Shown here in pieces: positions 8,974 through 17,898 of a stretch of 64,000 nt of DNA. The DNA is from Paenibacillus plantiphilus. Lineage in GTDB: Bacteria > Bacillota > Bacilli > Paenibacillales > Paenibacillaceae. Position numbers and translations under genes: made by a program. How positions within the stretch are numbered: the stretch's first letter is position 1; each line of letters opens with the position of its first letter. The DNA is taken from NCBI RefSeq assembly GCF_927798095.1, contig NZ_CAKMMF010000027.1:27874-91873 (forward strand). Reading direction: 5' to 3'. Under the pieces are notes generated by a model that was not told where the DNA came from, ran no database searches, and worked only from the letters and a program-made list of their open reading frames with translations.

Positions 8974-10143
8974 ATGAAATCCAAAACTACTGGCGATCTG
9001 GCCATGATCAAAATGATGAATACAGCAATCGTGCTTGAATCCATTATTGAGTATGCTCCATTGTCGCGAGCTCGAATCTCGGAGCATACCGGTTTGAATA
9101 AAGCGACTGTATCCAGCCTGGTTCAGGATCTCATCGACCGGCATCTGGTTGTAGAGAATGGGCCAGGCCAATCCAGTGGCGGCCGCAAGCCTGTTATGCT
9201 GCTGTTCAATAGCAGCGCTGGATATGCCATCGGCGTCGATTTGGGCGTGAATTATATTCGCGGGGTTCTCACTGATCTGGAGGGGAAGGTCCTTGAGGAA
9301 TATGAAATACCACTTGCAAATCAATTGCTCCAAGATGTGCTCCCAGAGCTGACAGCATGCATAAACAGCTTAATCGCAGCTATGCCGGACAGCCCTTATG
9401 GCCTTGTCGGCATTGGAATCGGCGTGCCTGGAATTGTTAACGATGATCAGGGGGAAATCCTGTTTGCGCCTAATCTGGGTTGGAAGAGAGTCCCACTGCA
9501 GAGCATGCTTGAGGACACTTTCGGCGTGCCTGTCACCATTGATAATGAGGCTAATGCGGGCGCACAGGGCGAGCAGAAGTACGGTGCAGGCCGTCCTTAC
9601 AACCATCAAATCTATGTCAGTGTCGGCATAGGCATCGGGACAGGAATTATTCTGAATCGGGAGCTGTATAAAGGCGCCGCCGGATTCTCCGGCGAGCTCG
9701 GCCATCTCTCCATTGATTATAACGGGAAGCCTTGCCGCTGCGGCAACCAAGGCTGCTGGGAGCTGTACGCCTCTGAGAACGCACTGCTCGAACAGGCCGC
9801 CGCAATAGGTTACAGCAATCTGGAGTATCTGCTGGCAGGCGCAGCAGAAGGTGAAGAAAAGGCGCTGGCATTATTTCGCCAAATCGGCGCAAGCCTGGGC
9901 GTGGGAATCGCTAACATCGTTAATGTTTTCAACCCCGAGATCGTCATCATCGGGAACCGTATGAGCCGGGCCGCAGCATGGATCAGTGAAGCGATACAAG
10001 AGACAGTCGCCCGCCGCACGCTCTCCCAACATTTTAACGGCATGCAGATTCTGTTTGCTGCGCTCAGCGACCAGTCCGCTGTCCGTGGAGCAGCCTATTA
10101 TGCGATTAACCGCTTCTTAGGCAAGATGAAGAACGGTGAATAG
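8974..10143 (+). CDS. xylR: Xylose repressor, ROK family
   Basis: The 389-residue regulator has an N-terminal winged helix-turn-helix (residues about 13-75, SRARISEHTGLNKATVSSLV). It is followed by a ROK sugar-kinase-like domain with YAIGVDLGVNYIRG (N-terminal phosphate motif), GIGIGVPGIV, IDNEANAGAQGE, and the zinc site GHLSID..CRCGNQGCWE. It is expected to bind the operator between xylA and xylR and to release it on binding xylose. The start is ATG 8974, about 7 bases after AGAAGGAG. Its position divergent to xylAB supports the xylose assignment over other ROK repressors. Confidence 0.95.
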   Translation: MKSKTTGDLAMIKMMNTAIVLESIIEYAPLSRARISEHTGLNKATVSSLVQDLIDRHLVVENGPGQSSGGRKPVMLLFNSSAGYAIGVDLGVNYIRGVLTDLEGKVLEEYEIPLANQLLQDVLPELTACINSLIAAMPDSPYGLVGIGIGVPGIVNDDQGEILFAPNLGWKRVPLQSMLEDTFGVPVTIDNEANAGAQGEQKYGAGRPYNHQIYVSVGIGIGTGIILNRELYKGAAGFSGELGHLSIDYNGKPCRCGNQGCWELYASENALLEQAAAIGYSNLEYLLAGAAEGEEKALALFRQIGASLGVGIANIVNVFNPEIVIIGNRMSRAAAWISEAIQETVARRTLSQHFNGMQILFAALSDQSAVRGAAYYAINRFLGKMKNGE

Positions 10144-10197
10144 CTCGCAATTCTGCGCCAAGCTATTGTCACTAGTACAGTACCTCAGTCAAAAATA

Positions 10198-10225
10198 GAC
10201 CGCATTCCTGGAATAGGATGCGGTC
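10198..10225. terminator. Hairpin between xylR and the SBP cassette
   Basis: GACCGCAT...ATGCGGTC forms an 8-10 bp stem with T-rich DNA on both sides (AAAAATA to the left, CTTTTTTG to the right). It can terminate the convergent xylR and solute-binding-protein transcripts. A diverged copy is present at 13265-13292, inside the duplicated cassette boundary. Confidence 0.65.
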
Positions 10226-10284
10226 TCGGTAGCTTCTGCTTTTTTGATTTACTTTTGCAGGTAAGTCGATTGAAATAGTTCTTT

Positions 10285-11631
10285 CTATTTAGCTGCTCGT
10301 GCGGCATCCATTAATGCCTGGCCTTCAGTCTGAATGGTCTCTATCGCTTCATCCAACGATTTCTCCTTCTGCAGTACCGCAATCAATTCACGATCTTCCA
10401 GCTCCTTGAACTGATTCATAAATGTACCCGCCCTATCAGACATAATGAACTCATCCAATAGTTCAATCTGCAGCACCACAGGATGAAGCTCATAGAGCTT
10501 GCCAACCAGAGAATCTTGATTATCCCCCCGGCGGCTGGAGAAACCGACATCTCCAAGATTCGATCTGACCTTCGACATATAGTCGCTGTGCATGAATTCA
10601 ATGAGCTCCCAAGCCGTATCCGCATTCGGAGAACCTTTTCTAATACTCATTAAATTGTTAATGTACATATGGCTGGTTTTGCTTCGATCTGCAGAACTTA
10701 CTGGCGGCGTTACCGCTCCTGTCTTAAATTTGGCCTCATCAAACTGACCATACGAGGATACGGTCATAGCAGCTTTTCCTTTCTTAAACAAATCCGCTTC
10801 AGCGGCGGCTTCGGGACCGAAAAATGTCGTACCATCTACCACTTTTCCCTTCACATCCTGCAGCAGAAAGGTCCCGCTATCGTACAGATCGACGACGGTT
10901 TGATACACCTGCTTCCATGCCGGTGTGTTCACGGTAACTTGTCCTCTTCCTAAATGATAGCTCTGAATACCTTCGCTGGCTGACAAGCTGTTCAGATGGT
11001 CAGATGGCTTGCTGCTGAACGGCTGATGGTATCCAACGATGCCATCCTCATGACTGCCTGATTTCGTGAAACGGCTTGCCAAATCCAATACCTCTGGCAG
11101 CGTCATGCCATCATGCGGCGGATCAATGGCATATTTCTCGAACAGATCCGCATTGTAAGAAAGAACCGATGTTGTAAAAATCGGCGCCATTCCGTACAGC
11201 TGTCCATCATTTGTCCTCTTCAGGAGCTCCATTACTCCTGGATGAAACTCCTCTTCCTTCAAATCGCTATCCAGCATTCGTACGGACAGCTCTTCCAACA
11301 ATCCGCTGCTGGCAAGCGACTTATATAGATAATAAGTCGGTGTCAGAATCAAATCCGGCTGCTCTCTCTCTATGATTGCTATGTACTGCTCCACCGACAT
11401 TCCCTTACGTTCCAGATCGAACTCAATCACTTCAATCTCCAAATCAGGGTAAGCCGCCTCCAAATAGTCACCATAATGGTAATCAAAGGTCCCTTTAGAA
11501 ACAACCGCTACCTTTATCGATCCTGTAAGCTCGGTTTTATCCACACCAGCCGAAGAACAGCCGCCTGCAATAATCATGAATAACGCTATTATAAGAAAAG
11601 AGAACTTCGGTTTTGCGCTGAATTGTTTCAT
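10285..11631 (-). CDS. Extracellular solute-binding lipoprotein (family 1), copy A
   Basis: The signal peptide ends in the lipobox IIAGGC-S, so the 448-residue product is a membrane-anchored lipoprotein. The fold is that of family 1 carbohydrate-binding proteins: GSIKVAVV near the N terminus, QPDLILTPTYYLYKSL, NADLFEKYAIDPPHDGMTLPEVLDLASRF, and GKAAMTVSSYGQ. A C-terminal helical tail (LDEAIETIQTEGQALMDAARA) is typical. Its ATG overlaps the stop of the upstream gene (ATGA), giving tight translational coupling. No permease or ATPase gene is nearby. It is a paralogue of the gene at 13386-14732. Confidence 0.85.
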   Translation of the reverse strand: MKQFSAKPKFSFLIIALFMIIAGGCSSAGVDKTELTGSIKVAVVSKGTFDYHYGDYLEAAYPDLEIEVIEFDLERKGMSVEQYIAIIEREQPDLILTPTYYLYKSLASSGLLEELSVRMLDSDLKEEEFHPGVMELLKRTNDGQLYGMAPIFTTSVLSYNADLFEKYAIDPPHDGMTLPEVLDLASRFTKSGSHEDGIVGYHQPFSSKPSDHLNSLSASEGIQSYHLGRGQVTVNTPAWKQVYQTVVDLYDSGTFLLQDVKGKVVDGTTFFGPEAAAEADLFKKGKAAMTVSSYGQFDEAKFKTGAVTPPVSSADRSKTSHMYINNLMSIRKGSPNADTAWELIEFMHSDYMSKVRSNLGDVGFSSRRGDNQDSLVGKLYELHPVVLQIELLDEFIMSDRAGTFMNQFKELEDRELIAVLQKEKSLDEAIETIQTEGQALMDAARAAK

Positions 11632-13064
11632 GGCTGCTCCCCACTTCCCTTAAGCTTCGCTTCGTCTATGGCAGTCTGGACAGCTTCCTGCAGCTCAGCC
11701 AGCGCTTCCTCCACAGACATCGCGCCTTCGATGACAGATTTCAACCTTTCACTGGCAAGCTCACTCAATTGCTGCTCTATCGCAGCTTCCTGTCCCATGC
11801 TCTTCCGCTTGAGGTCTCCGATTGCCTGAGGAGCATCGATTGCCATCTCATAGAATGCCTTCCAATACTCCTCGGGCTGTGATTTCATATTTGAACGTCT
11901 CGCCAATACGGACAAGCCCCGATTAGGGTCCAGATCTGTCCGCTTTGCTATTTCCTCGCCATTCACAAACCGAATGAGCTCCCAAGCAGCCCTTCCATTC
12001 GAAGATGCAGCATTTATAGCATAGATCGTGCCTGTGGTGAGATACTTCCCCTGATTAGCTGCAGAAGTAATGTGGAAGGGGATCGTAGACCACTTCAGCT
12101 TAACCTTCGCTTCCTTCTCAAAGATCAGCAAATTGCTGTAATAATAACCGTCATCGTCAATCATCATGGCCGCTTCTCCCTGTGCAAAGATGTCAAACTT
12201 CGCCAGATCCTTCATCAGAATGCTGCCTTCACCACGCGGCTTCGGCATTGCAATCCATTCCTCCCGAAAACCATCGCTTACTTGCTGCCATATCCCTTCC
12301 CATGCCGAGGACTGGACTGTTGCCTTTAATTGACCCTCGCTTGCAGATAAAGCCTGCAAACCTGAAGCCTCACCAATCGTTTTCACGAGTGAATACGGAT
12401 TGCTGTGATCTGCGAAAAGGCCAAATGCACCCGTTCCTTTGAATCTCGCCGCTAGCTGCAGCACCTCATCCAGCTCGATGCCTGCCTCCGGAACCGGAAT
12501 GCCATGCTCTTGAAACAGTTCCTCATTCACATAGAGAGCAGCGGATCTGAACTCCGGCGTCAAGCCATAGAGCTCTCCGCCTCCGGCTTCGCGAAGCAAC
12601 TGAACAAGAGGTGCATGAATCGCCTCCACATCGAATTCGCTCCCTTGCATATAAGGCGCCAGCGGCTTCAGCCTTCCTTCCGAAGCAAGCTTCATATACA
12701 GCTTAATGGGCAGCTGCAGCACATCCGGCTTCTCCTTGTCCATCCATTCCATGAATTTCTCAGGGTCATTCTCCAGCCCGCCAGATTCCTTAGCCATACG
12801 AATTCGTACCGATGGATGACGGATAATAAAAGGCTTCTTCAACTGCAATTCAAAATTACTGTATGATGATGCATGGACGACCAATTCGATATCCTCGCCC
12901 GCAATGGGATTATCCCTAAGAGCTGCCGGAATATCGGAATCGGGTTCCTTACCCAGCAGCTGCTTCAGCTCACCCCGAAACAACCAGCCTCCGCCTGCAA
13001 GCACTATAATGATTAGAACGACCATCCCTGTGCGGAATGACACCCCTTTTTTCTTCACATTCAT
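11628..13064 (-). CDS. Membrane-anchored solute-binding-like protein, copy A
   Basis: The 478-residue protein has an uncleaved N-terminal membrane anchor (residues 13-29, GMVVLIIIVLAGGGWLF) followed by a family 1 binding-protein-like domain. In that domain, RHPSVRIRMA, KPDVLQLPIKLYMKL, EELFQEHGIPVPEAGIELDEVLQLAARF and FDIFAQGEAAMMI mirror the order of motifs in the downstream lipoprotein. There is no lipobox cysteine. It overlaps the following gene by 4 bases. The two products are distant relatives of each other and could form a pair at the cell surface. A paralogue lies at 14729-16165. Confidence 0.8.
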   Translation of the reverse strand: MNVKKKGVSFRTGMVVLIIIVLAGGGWLFRGELKQLLGKEPDSDIPAALRDNPIAGEDIELVVHASSYSNFELQLKKPFIIRHPSVRIRMAKESGGLENDPEKFMEWMDKEKPDVLQLPIKLYMKLASEGRLKPLAPYMQGSEFDVEAIHAPLVQLLREAGGGELYGLTPEFRSAALYVNEELFQEHGIPVPEAGIELDEVLQLAARFKGTGAFGLFADHSNPYSLVKTIGEASGLQALSASEGQLKATVQSSAWEGIWQQVSDGFREEWIAMPKPRGEGSILMKDLAKFDIFAQGEAAMMIDDDGYYYSNLLIFEKEAKVKLKWSTIPFHITSAANQGKYLTTGTIYAINAASSNGRAAWELIRFVNGEEIAKRTDLDPNRGLSVLARRSNMKSQPEEYWKAFYEMAIDAPQAIGDLKRKSMGQEAAIEQQLSELASERLKSVIEGAMSVEEALAELQEAVQTAIDEAKLKGSGEQP

Positions 13065-13385
13065 AGCTTCGAATCCCGCCCCTTGCTAATTATTTTTTCT
13101 ATCAACCTCTATCAAGACGATTTATATATGGAAAAAGTTACAATAACTTGTGATGTTCGGGTCCAAAATTCTGTTGGTTTCTCAAAATCCATATTTATCC
13201 AACAGCAGCGCGCTCGTAATTGTACAAGCTATTGCCACCACCAGTGTAGAACCACAGCCAAACAGACCGCATTCGTGGAATCGGATGCGATCTATTTGCT
13301 CTTATTTTTATAGTCTATATGAATTGAACGAAAGTTAATATTGCTAATCATCACTGGCAACCTAGCTTTCTTGAATGGAGGCTCC
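13065..13385. other. Spacer between the two SBP cassettes
   Basis: No gene is present. Bases 13065-13165 are a diverged copy of 16166-16265 (both contain ATGGAAAAAGTTA.AATAA), and 13265-13292 copies the hairpin at 10198-10225. The spacer therefore consists of the duplicated upstream flank of one cassette joined to the duplicated downstream flank of the other. Confidence 0.7.
13265..13292. terminator. Diverged copy of the cassette-end hairpin
   Basis: GACCGCATTC...GGATGCGATC corresponds to the hairpin at 10198-10225 with a C-A mismatch in the stem. It is followed on the plus side by TATTTTTATAG. It probably still ends transcription of cassette B, less efficiently. Confidence 0.5.
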
Positions 13386-14732
13386 CTATTTAGCTGCTCG
13401 TGCGGCATCCATTAATGCCTGGCCTTCAGTCTGTATGGTTTCTATCGCTTCGTCCAACGATTTCTCCTTCTGCAGCACCGCGATTAGCTCACGATCTTCC
13501 AACTCCTTGAAATGGTCCTTAAATACATTGTCATTCCCATAGTTAAAACCCCCACCCCATTCTTCGATCCGCAGCACCACAGGTTGAAGCTCATAGAGCT
13601 TGGCAACCAGATCATCTTGATTATCCCCTCGGCGGCTGGAGAAACCGATGCCTCCAAGTTTCGATTTGACCTTCGACATATAGTCGCTGTGCATGAATTT
13701 AATGAGCTCCCAAGCCGTATCTGCATTCGAAGAGCCTTTTCTAATACTCATCAAATTGGTTACATACATATGACTGGTTTTGCTTCGGTCTGCAGAACTT
13801 ACTGGCGGAGTTACCGCTCCTGTCTTAAATTCGGCCTCATCATACTGACCATACTGGGATAAAGTCATAGCAGCTTTTCCTTTCTTGAATAAATCCGCTT
13901 CAGCTGCGGCTTCGGGACCGAAATATGTCGTTCCATCCCTCACTTCCCCCTTCACATCCTGCAGCAGAAAGGTCCCGTTCTCGTACAATTCGACGACTGT
14001 TTCATACACTCGTTTCCATGCCGGAGTGTTCACGGTAACCTGCCCTCTCCCCAAACTATAGCTCTGAATGCCTTCGCTGGCGGACAAGCTCTTCAGATGG
14101 TCTGAAGGCTTGCTGCTGTACGGCAGATGGTATCCAACAATGCCATCCCCTTGACTGCCTGATTTCGTGAAACGGCTTGCCAATTCCAATACCTCTGGCA
14201 GTGTCATGCCATCATGCGGCGGATCAATGGTATATTTATCGAACAGATCCGCATTGTAAGAAAGAACCGATGTTGTAAAAGTCGGCGCCATTCCATACAA
14301 CTGTCCATCATTCGTCATCTTGAGGAGCTCCATTACCCCTGGATGAAACTCCTCTTCCTTCATATCACTATCCAACATTCGTACGGACAGCTCTTCCAGC
14401 AATCCGCTGCTCGCAAGCGACTTATAACCATAATAATTCCATGATAGAATCAAGTCTGGCTGCTCTTTCTCTATGAATGCCCTCCGCTGTTCGTCCGACA
14501 TACCTTTTCGTTCCGGATCGAACTCAATCACTTCAATCTCCAGATCAGGAAACGCTTCCTCCAAATAGTTTCCATAATTGTAATCATAGACATCTTTAAA
14601 ATCCACAACTACCTTTATTGATCCTGTAAGCTCGGTCTTTTCTACAACAGCCGAAGAACAGCCGCCTGCAATAATGATGCATAATCCCATTAATAGAAAA
14701 GTGAACATCGGTTTCAAGCTGAATCGCTTCAA
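13386..14732 (-). CDS. Extracellular solute-binding lipoprotein (family 1), copy B
   Basis: This 448-residue paralogue of the gene at 10285-11631 has the same length and no net insertion or deletion. The lipobox (IIAGGC-S) and the binding-protein motifs are conserved, and the last 30 residues are identical. Differences cluster in surface stretches such as the residues after IEVIEFD, the ARF-SGS segment and the region before the C-terminal helix. The start codon is TTG (TTGA overlap with the upstream stop), where copy A has ATG. No transport partner genes are adjacent. Confidence 0.85.
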   Translation of the reverse strand: MKRFSLKPMFTFLLMGLCIIIAGGCSSAVVEKTELTGSIKVVVDFKDVYDYNYGNYLEEAFPDLEIEVIEFDPERKGMSDEQRRAFIEKEQPDLILSWNYYGYKSLASSGLLEELSVRMLDSDMKEEEFHPGVMELLKMTNDGQLYGMAPTFTTSVLSYNADLFDKYTIDPPHDGMTLPEVLELASRFTKSGSQGDGIVGYHLPYSSKPSDHLKSLSASEGIQSYSLGRGQVTVNTPAWKRVYETVVELYENGTFLLQDVKGEVRDGTTYFGPEAAAEADLFKKGKAAMTLSQYGQYDEAEFKTGAVTPPVSSADRSKTSHMYVTNLMSIRKGSSNADTAWELIKFMHSDYMSKVKSKLGGIGFSSRRGDNQDDLVAKLYELQPVVLRIEEWGGGFNYGNDNVFKDHFKELEDRELIAVLQKEKSLDEAIETIQTEGQALMDAARAAK

Positions 14733-16165
14733 GGCTGCTCCCCTCTTTCCTTAAGCTTCGCTTCGTCTATGGCAGTCTGCACAGCTTCCTGCAGCTCAGC
14801 CAGTGCTTCCTCCACCGTGATCTCGCCTTCGATAACAGATTTCATCCTTTCATTGGCAAGCTCATTCAATTGTTGCTCTATCGCAGCTTCCTGTTCCGTG
14901 GTCTTCCGCTTGAGGTCCCCAATTGCCTTAGGAGCATCTATTGTCATCTTATAGAATGCTCCCCATTTCTCCTCTTGCTGTAATTCCATACTTGAACGTC
15001 TCGCCAATACGGACGAGCCCCATTCCTGGCCCCCATCTGAGCCCTTCACCATTTCCTCGCCATTCACAAACCGAATGAGCTCCCATGCTGCCATTCCATT
15101 CGGAGAATCAGCATTTATAGCATAGATCATACCTGTGGTGAGATACTTCCACTGATTAACTGCAGAAGTGATGTTGAAGGGGATCGTAGACCACTTCAGC
15201 TTGATATTCGCTTCCTTCTCAAACGACAGCAAATTTCCATAATAAAAGCCGCTGTAATCAATCTTCATAGCCGCCTCTCCCTGTGCAAAGATGTCAAGCT
15301 TCGCCAGGTCCTTCATCATAATGTTGCCTTCACCACGCGGCCTCGGCGTTGCAATCCATTTCTCCCGAATACCATCGCTTACTTGCTGCCATATCCCTCC
15401 CCATGCCGAGGACTGGACTGTTGCCTTTAATTGACCCTCGCTCGCAGATAAAGCCCGCAAGCCTGAAGCCTCGCCAATCGAATTCACGAGGTAATACGGA
15501 TCGCTGTATTCTGCGGCTAGGCCATATGTACCCGTTCCTTTAAATCTCGCTGCGAGCTGCAGTATCTCATCAAGCTTGATGCCTGCCTCCGGAACCGGAA
15601 TACCATGCGCTTGAAACAGTTCCTCATTCACATAGAGAGCAGCGGATGAGAACCCGCGCGTCAAGCCATAAAGCGCTCCACCACCTGCTTCGCGGAGCAG
15701 CTCAGCGACTGGAGGATGAATCGCCTCCATATCGAATCCGCTCTCTTGCATATAAGGCTCCAGCGGCTTCAGCCTTCCTTCCATAGCAAGCCTCATATAC
15801 AGCTTAAATGGCAGCTGCAGCACATCTGGCTTCTCCTTGTCCATCCATTCCATAAATTTCTCCGGGTCATTCTCCAGCCCGTCAGATGCCGTTGCCATAC
15901 GAATTCGTACCGATGGATGGCGAATAATAAAGGGCTTCTCCAGCTGATGTTCAAAATTACTGTAGTTTGATGTATGAACGACCAGTTCGATATCCTCGCC
16001 CCCAATGGGGCTATCCCCAAGAGCTGCCGGTATATCGGAATTTGATTCCTTGCCCAGCAGCTGTTTCAGCTCACCCCGGAACAACCAGCCTCCGCCTGCA
16101 AGCACAACAATGATTAGAATGACCATCCCTATGCGGAATGACGCCCCTCTTTTCTTCACATTCAC
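14729..16165 (-). CDS. Membrane-anchored solute-binding-like protein, copy B
   Basis: This 478-residue paralogue of the gene at 11628-13064 has the same N-terminal anchor (MVILIIVVLAGGGWLF) and the same motif order. The start is GTG, where copy A has ATG. It is the promoter-proximal gene of cassette B, and its upstream flank resembles that of copy A for about 100 bp. Four binding-protein genes in two tandem pairs without permeases suggest either use of permeases encoded elsewhere or a ligand-sensing role. Confidence 0.8.
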   Translation of the reverse strand: MNVKKRGASFRIGMVILIIVVLAGGGWLFRGELKQLLGKESNSDIPAALGDSPIGGEDIELVVHTSNYSNFEHQLEKPFIIRHPSVRIRMATASDGLENDPEKFMEWMDKEKPDVLQLPFKLYMRLAMEGRLKPLEPYMQESGFDMEAIHPPVAELLREAGGGALYGLTRGFSSAALYVNEELFQAHGIPVPEAGIKLDEILQLAARFKGTGTYGLAAEYSDPYYLVNSIGEASGLRALSASEGQLKATVQSSAWGGIWQQVSDGIREKWIATPRPRGEGNIMMKDLAKLDIFAQGEAAMKIDYSGFYYGNLLSFEKEANIKLKWSTIPFNITSAVNQWKYLTTGMIYAINADSPNGMAAWELIRFVNGEEMVKGSDGGQEWGSSVLARRSSMELQQEEKWGAFYKMTIDAPKAIGDLKRKTTEQEAAIEQQLNELANERMKSVIEGEITVEEALAELQEAVQTAIDEAKLKERGEQP

Positions 16166-16359
16166 CGCTTCGAATCCCGCCTTTGCTAATTATCTTTTCT
16201 TCCAATCTCTATAGAGACGATCTATAAATGGAAAAAGTTATAATAATTTGCGATTTTCGGGGATCTAAAATCTTCTGTTCATTGCTATCAGCTATACTTT
16301 CCCTTATGATCATCATAAGTTGTAACCCACATTTATCCGCCAGCATCATAGGAGGCACT

Positions 16360-17886
16360 ATGACAACATTAATTCCGGCAGAAGATCTGTATCGCTCTTA
16401 CTATACGAAATCCGAATATATTAGAGAGTATATGATTAATCGGCTTGAACCCGCTTACGGTCATAAGATACTTGAGCCCTCTGCGGGTGACGGTGAATTT
16501 ATCGAAGCACTGCTTAAGACCGATCCCAACCTTGATATAACGGCGCTCGAATTGAATCCGGAAGCAGTCGCTGCATTAAAATGCAAGTACGACTGCATCA
16601 GCAATGTGAATATCGTACACACGGATACGCTGCTGGATACAGACCTCGATCACAAGGCAGCGGAGAATGGATATTACGACCGAATAATCGGCAACCCACC
16701 CTATGGCGCCTGGCAGAACTATGAGAAGAGAGGCGAGCTGAAGAGCCGTTACAGCGGCAGTTATGTCAAAGAAACCTACTCCCTGTTCCTGCAGCGATGT
16801 GTCTCGCTCCTCAAGAAGAGTGGGCGGCTTACCTTCATAATTCCGGACACTTTTCTCAATTTGCATATGCACCAAGGACTAAGAGAATATCTGCTCCAGC
16901 AAACAATAATGAAGGAAATTCTGCTAATCCCCTCCAGCTTCTTCCCTGGCGTTAAATTCGGATATTCCAATTTGGCTATCATCACCGTGGAGAGAGCCGA
17001 GCAAGAAGCAGCGCTTGGCAATATGGTTACAATTATTCACGGCTTGAAGAAGCCAGCCGATATTGCAGCCGTTACTAGAGGAAGCCATGCGAATACGCTG
17101 CAAGTAGCGACCATGAGTCAGCAGGAAATATACAATTCTGTAGGGCGGGCATTTCTATTCCAATCTGGACAACGTATCCGCCTGCTCATTAACAATTCCG
17201 CCACAACAATAGGCGATATCTCGGATTGTGTCACTGGATTCTATTCTGGCGACAACAGCCGTTTTCTTAGAGTCGCCAGCTCTTCTGTACGCAATTTAAG
17301 CCGCTGTGAGGGGATCAAGCCAGAGGAGATCAGCATCGATTATTTGACTCATCCCGATCTGCTGAACGGACTTGCCGGAGACAGATGCTATATTCCGATT
17401 GTGAAAGGCAATGCCAAAGGCTATCTGCGGGACAATGACTGGTTCCTGAATTGGAGTCAGGAAGCTGTGCGCCATTATCGAACAGATGCGAAGGCCCGAT
17501 TCCAGAACGCCAGGTTCTACTTTCAGGAGGGAATCGCCCTGCCATTGGTGAAGTCCTCCAAGGTAAGCGCCAGCCTGATTCAGCAGCAAATTTTTGACCA
17601 ATCCATCGTCGGCATCTTCCCTCGCGAAAAGGGACTTCTGTACGTGCTGCTGGCTATGCTCAACTCTTCGATTGTTAATACGATCATTCATGCCATTAAT
17701 CATACCGCTAATAATTCAGCTAACTATATTAAGAAGATTCCTTTCATTATTCCCCCTGATTCCATGCTTGAACGGATTGACGGACTAACAAGAAATCAAC
17801 TGCTGCATTGGCAGACAACCGGCTCCCCCGACCTAAGCATCGATGAGGAGCTGAACCGTATTTGCAATGATTTGTATAACAGATAA
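16360..17886 (+). CDS. Adenine-specific DNA methyltransferase (TaqI/Eco57I-like)
   Basis: The 508-residue class I SAM-dependent enzyme has the cofactor motif ILEPSAGDGEFIEALL (motif I, residues about 33-48), the target motif IGNPPYGAWQNY (motif IV, NPPY), and GRLTFIIPDTFL. The C-terminal half resembles the TaqI-type target-recognition domain (LRDNDWFLNWSQEAVRHYR..., KEKGLLYVLLAMLNSS-like segment, IPFIIPP). It should methylate adenine N6 in a specific DNA sequence. The start at ATG 16360 has a perfect AGGAGG 4 bases upstream; the open frame extends back to 16228 through DNA shared with the SBP cassette flank. No restriction endonuclease gene is recognisable nearby, so it may be solitary. Confidence 0.85.
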   Translation: MTTLIPAEDLYRSYYTKSEYIREYMINRLEPAYGHKILEPSAGDGEFIEALLKTDPNLDITALELNPEAVAALKCKYDCISNVNIVHTDTLLDTDLDHKAAENGYYDRIIGNPPYGAWQNYEKRGELKSRYSGSYVKETYSLFLQRCVSLLKKSGRLTFIIPDTFLNLHMHQGLREYLLQQTIMKEILLIPSSFFPGVKFGYSNLAIITVERAEQEAALGNMVTIIHGLKKPADIAAVTRGSHANTLQVATMSQQEIYNSVGRAFLFQSGQRIRLLINNSATTIGDISDCVTGFYSGDNSRFLRVASSSVRNLSRCEGIKPEEISIDYLTHPDLLNGLAGDRCYIPIVKGNAKGYLRDNDWFLNWSQEAVRHYRTDAKARFQNARFYFQEGIALPLVKSSKVSASLIQQQIFDQSIVGIFPREKGLLYVLLAMLNSSIVNTIIHAINHTANNSANYIKKIPFIIPPDSMLERIDGLTRNQLLHWQTTGSPDLSIDEELNRICNDLYNR

Positions 17887-17898
17887 CAGGAGCAGCTG

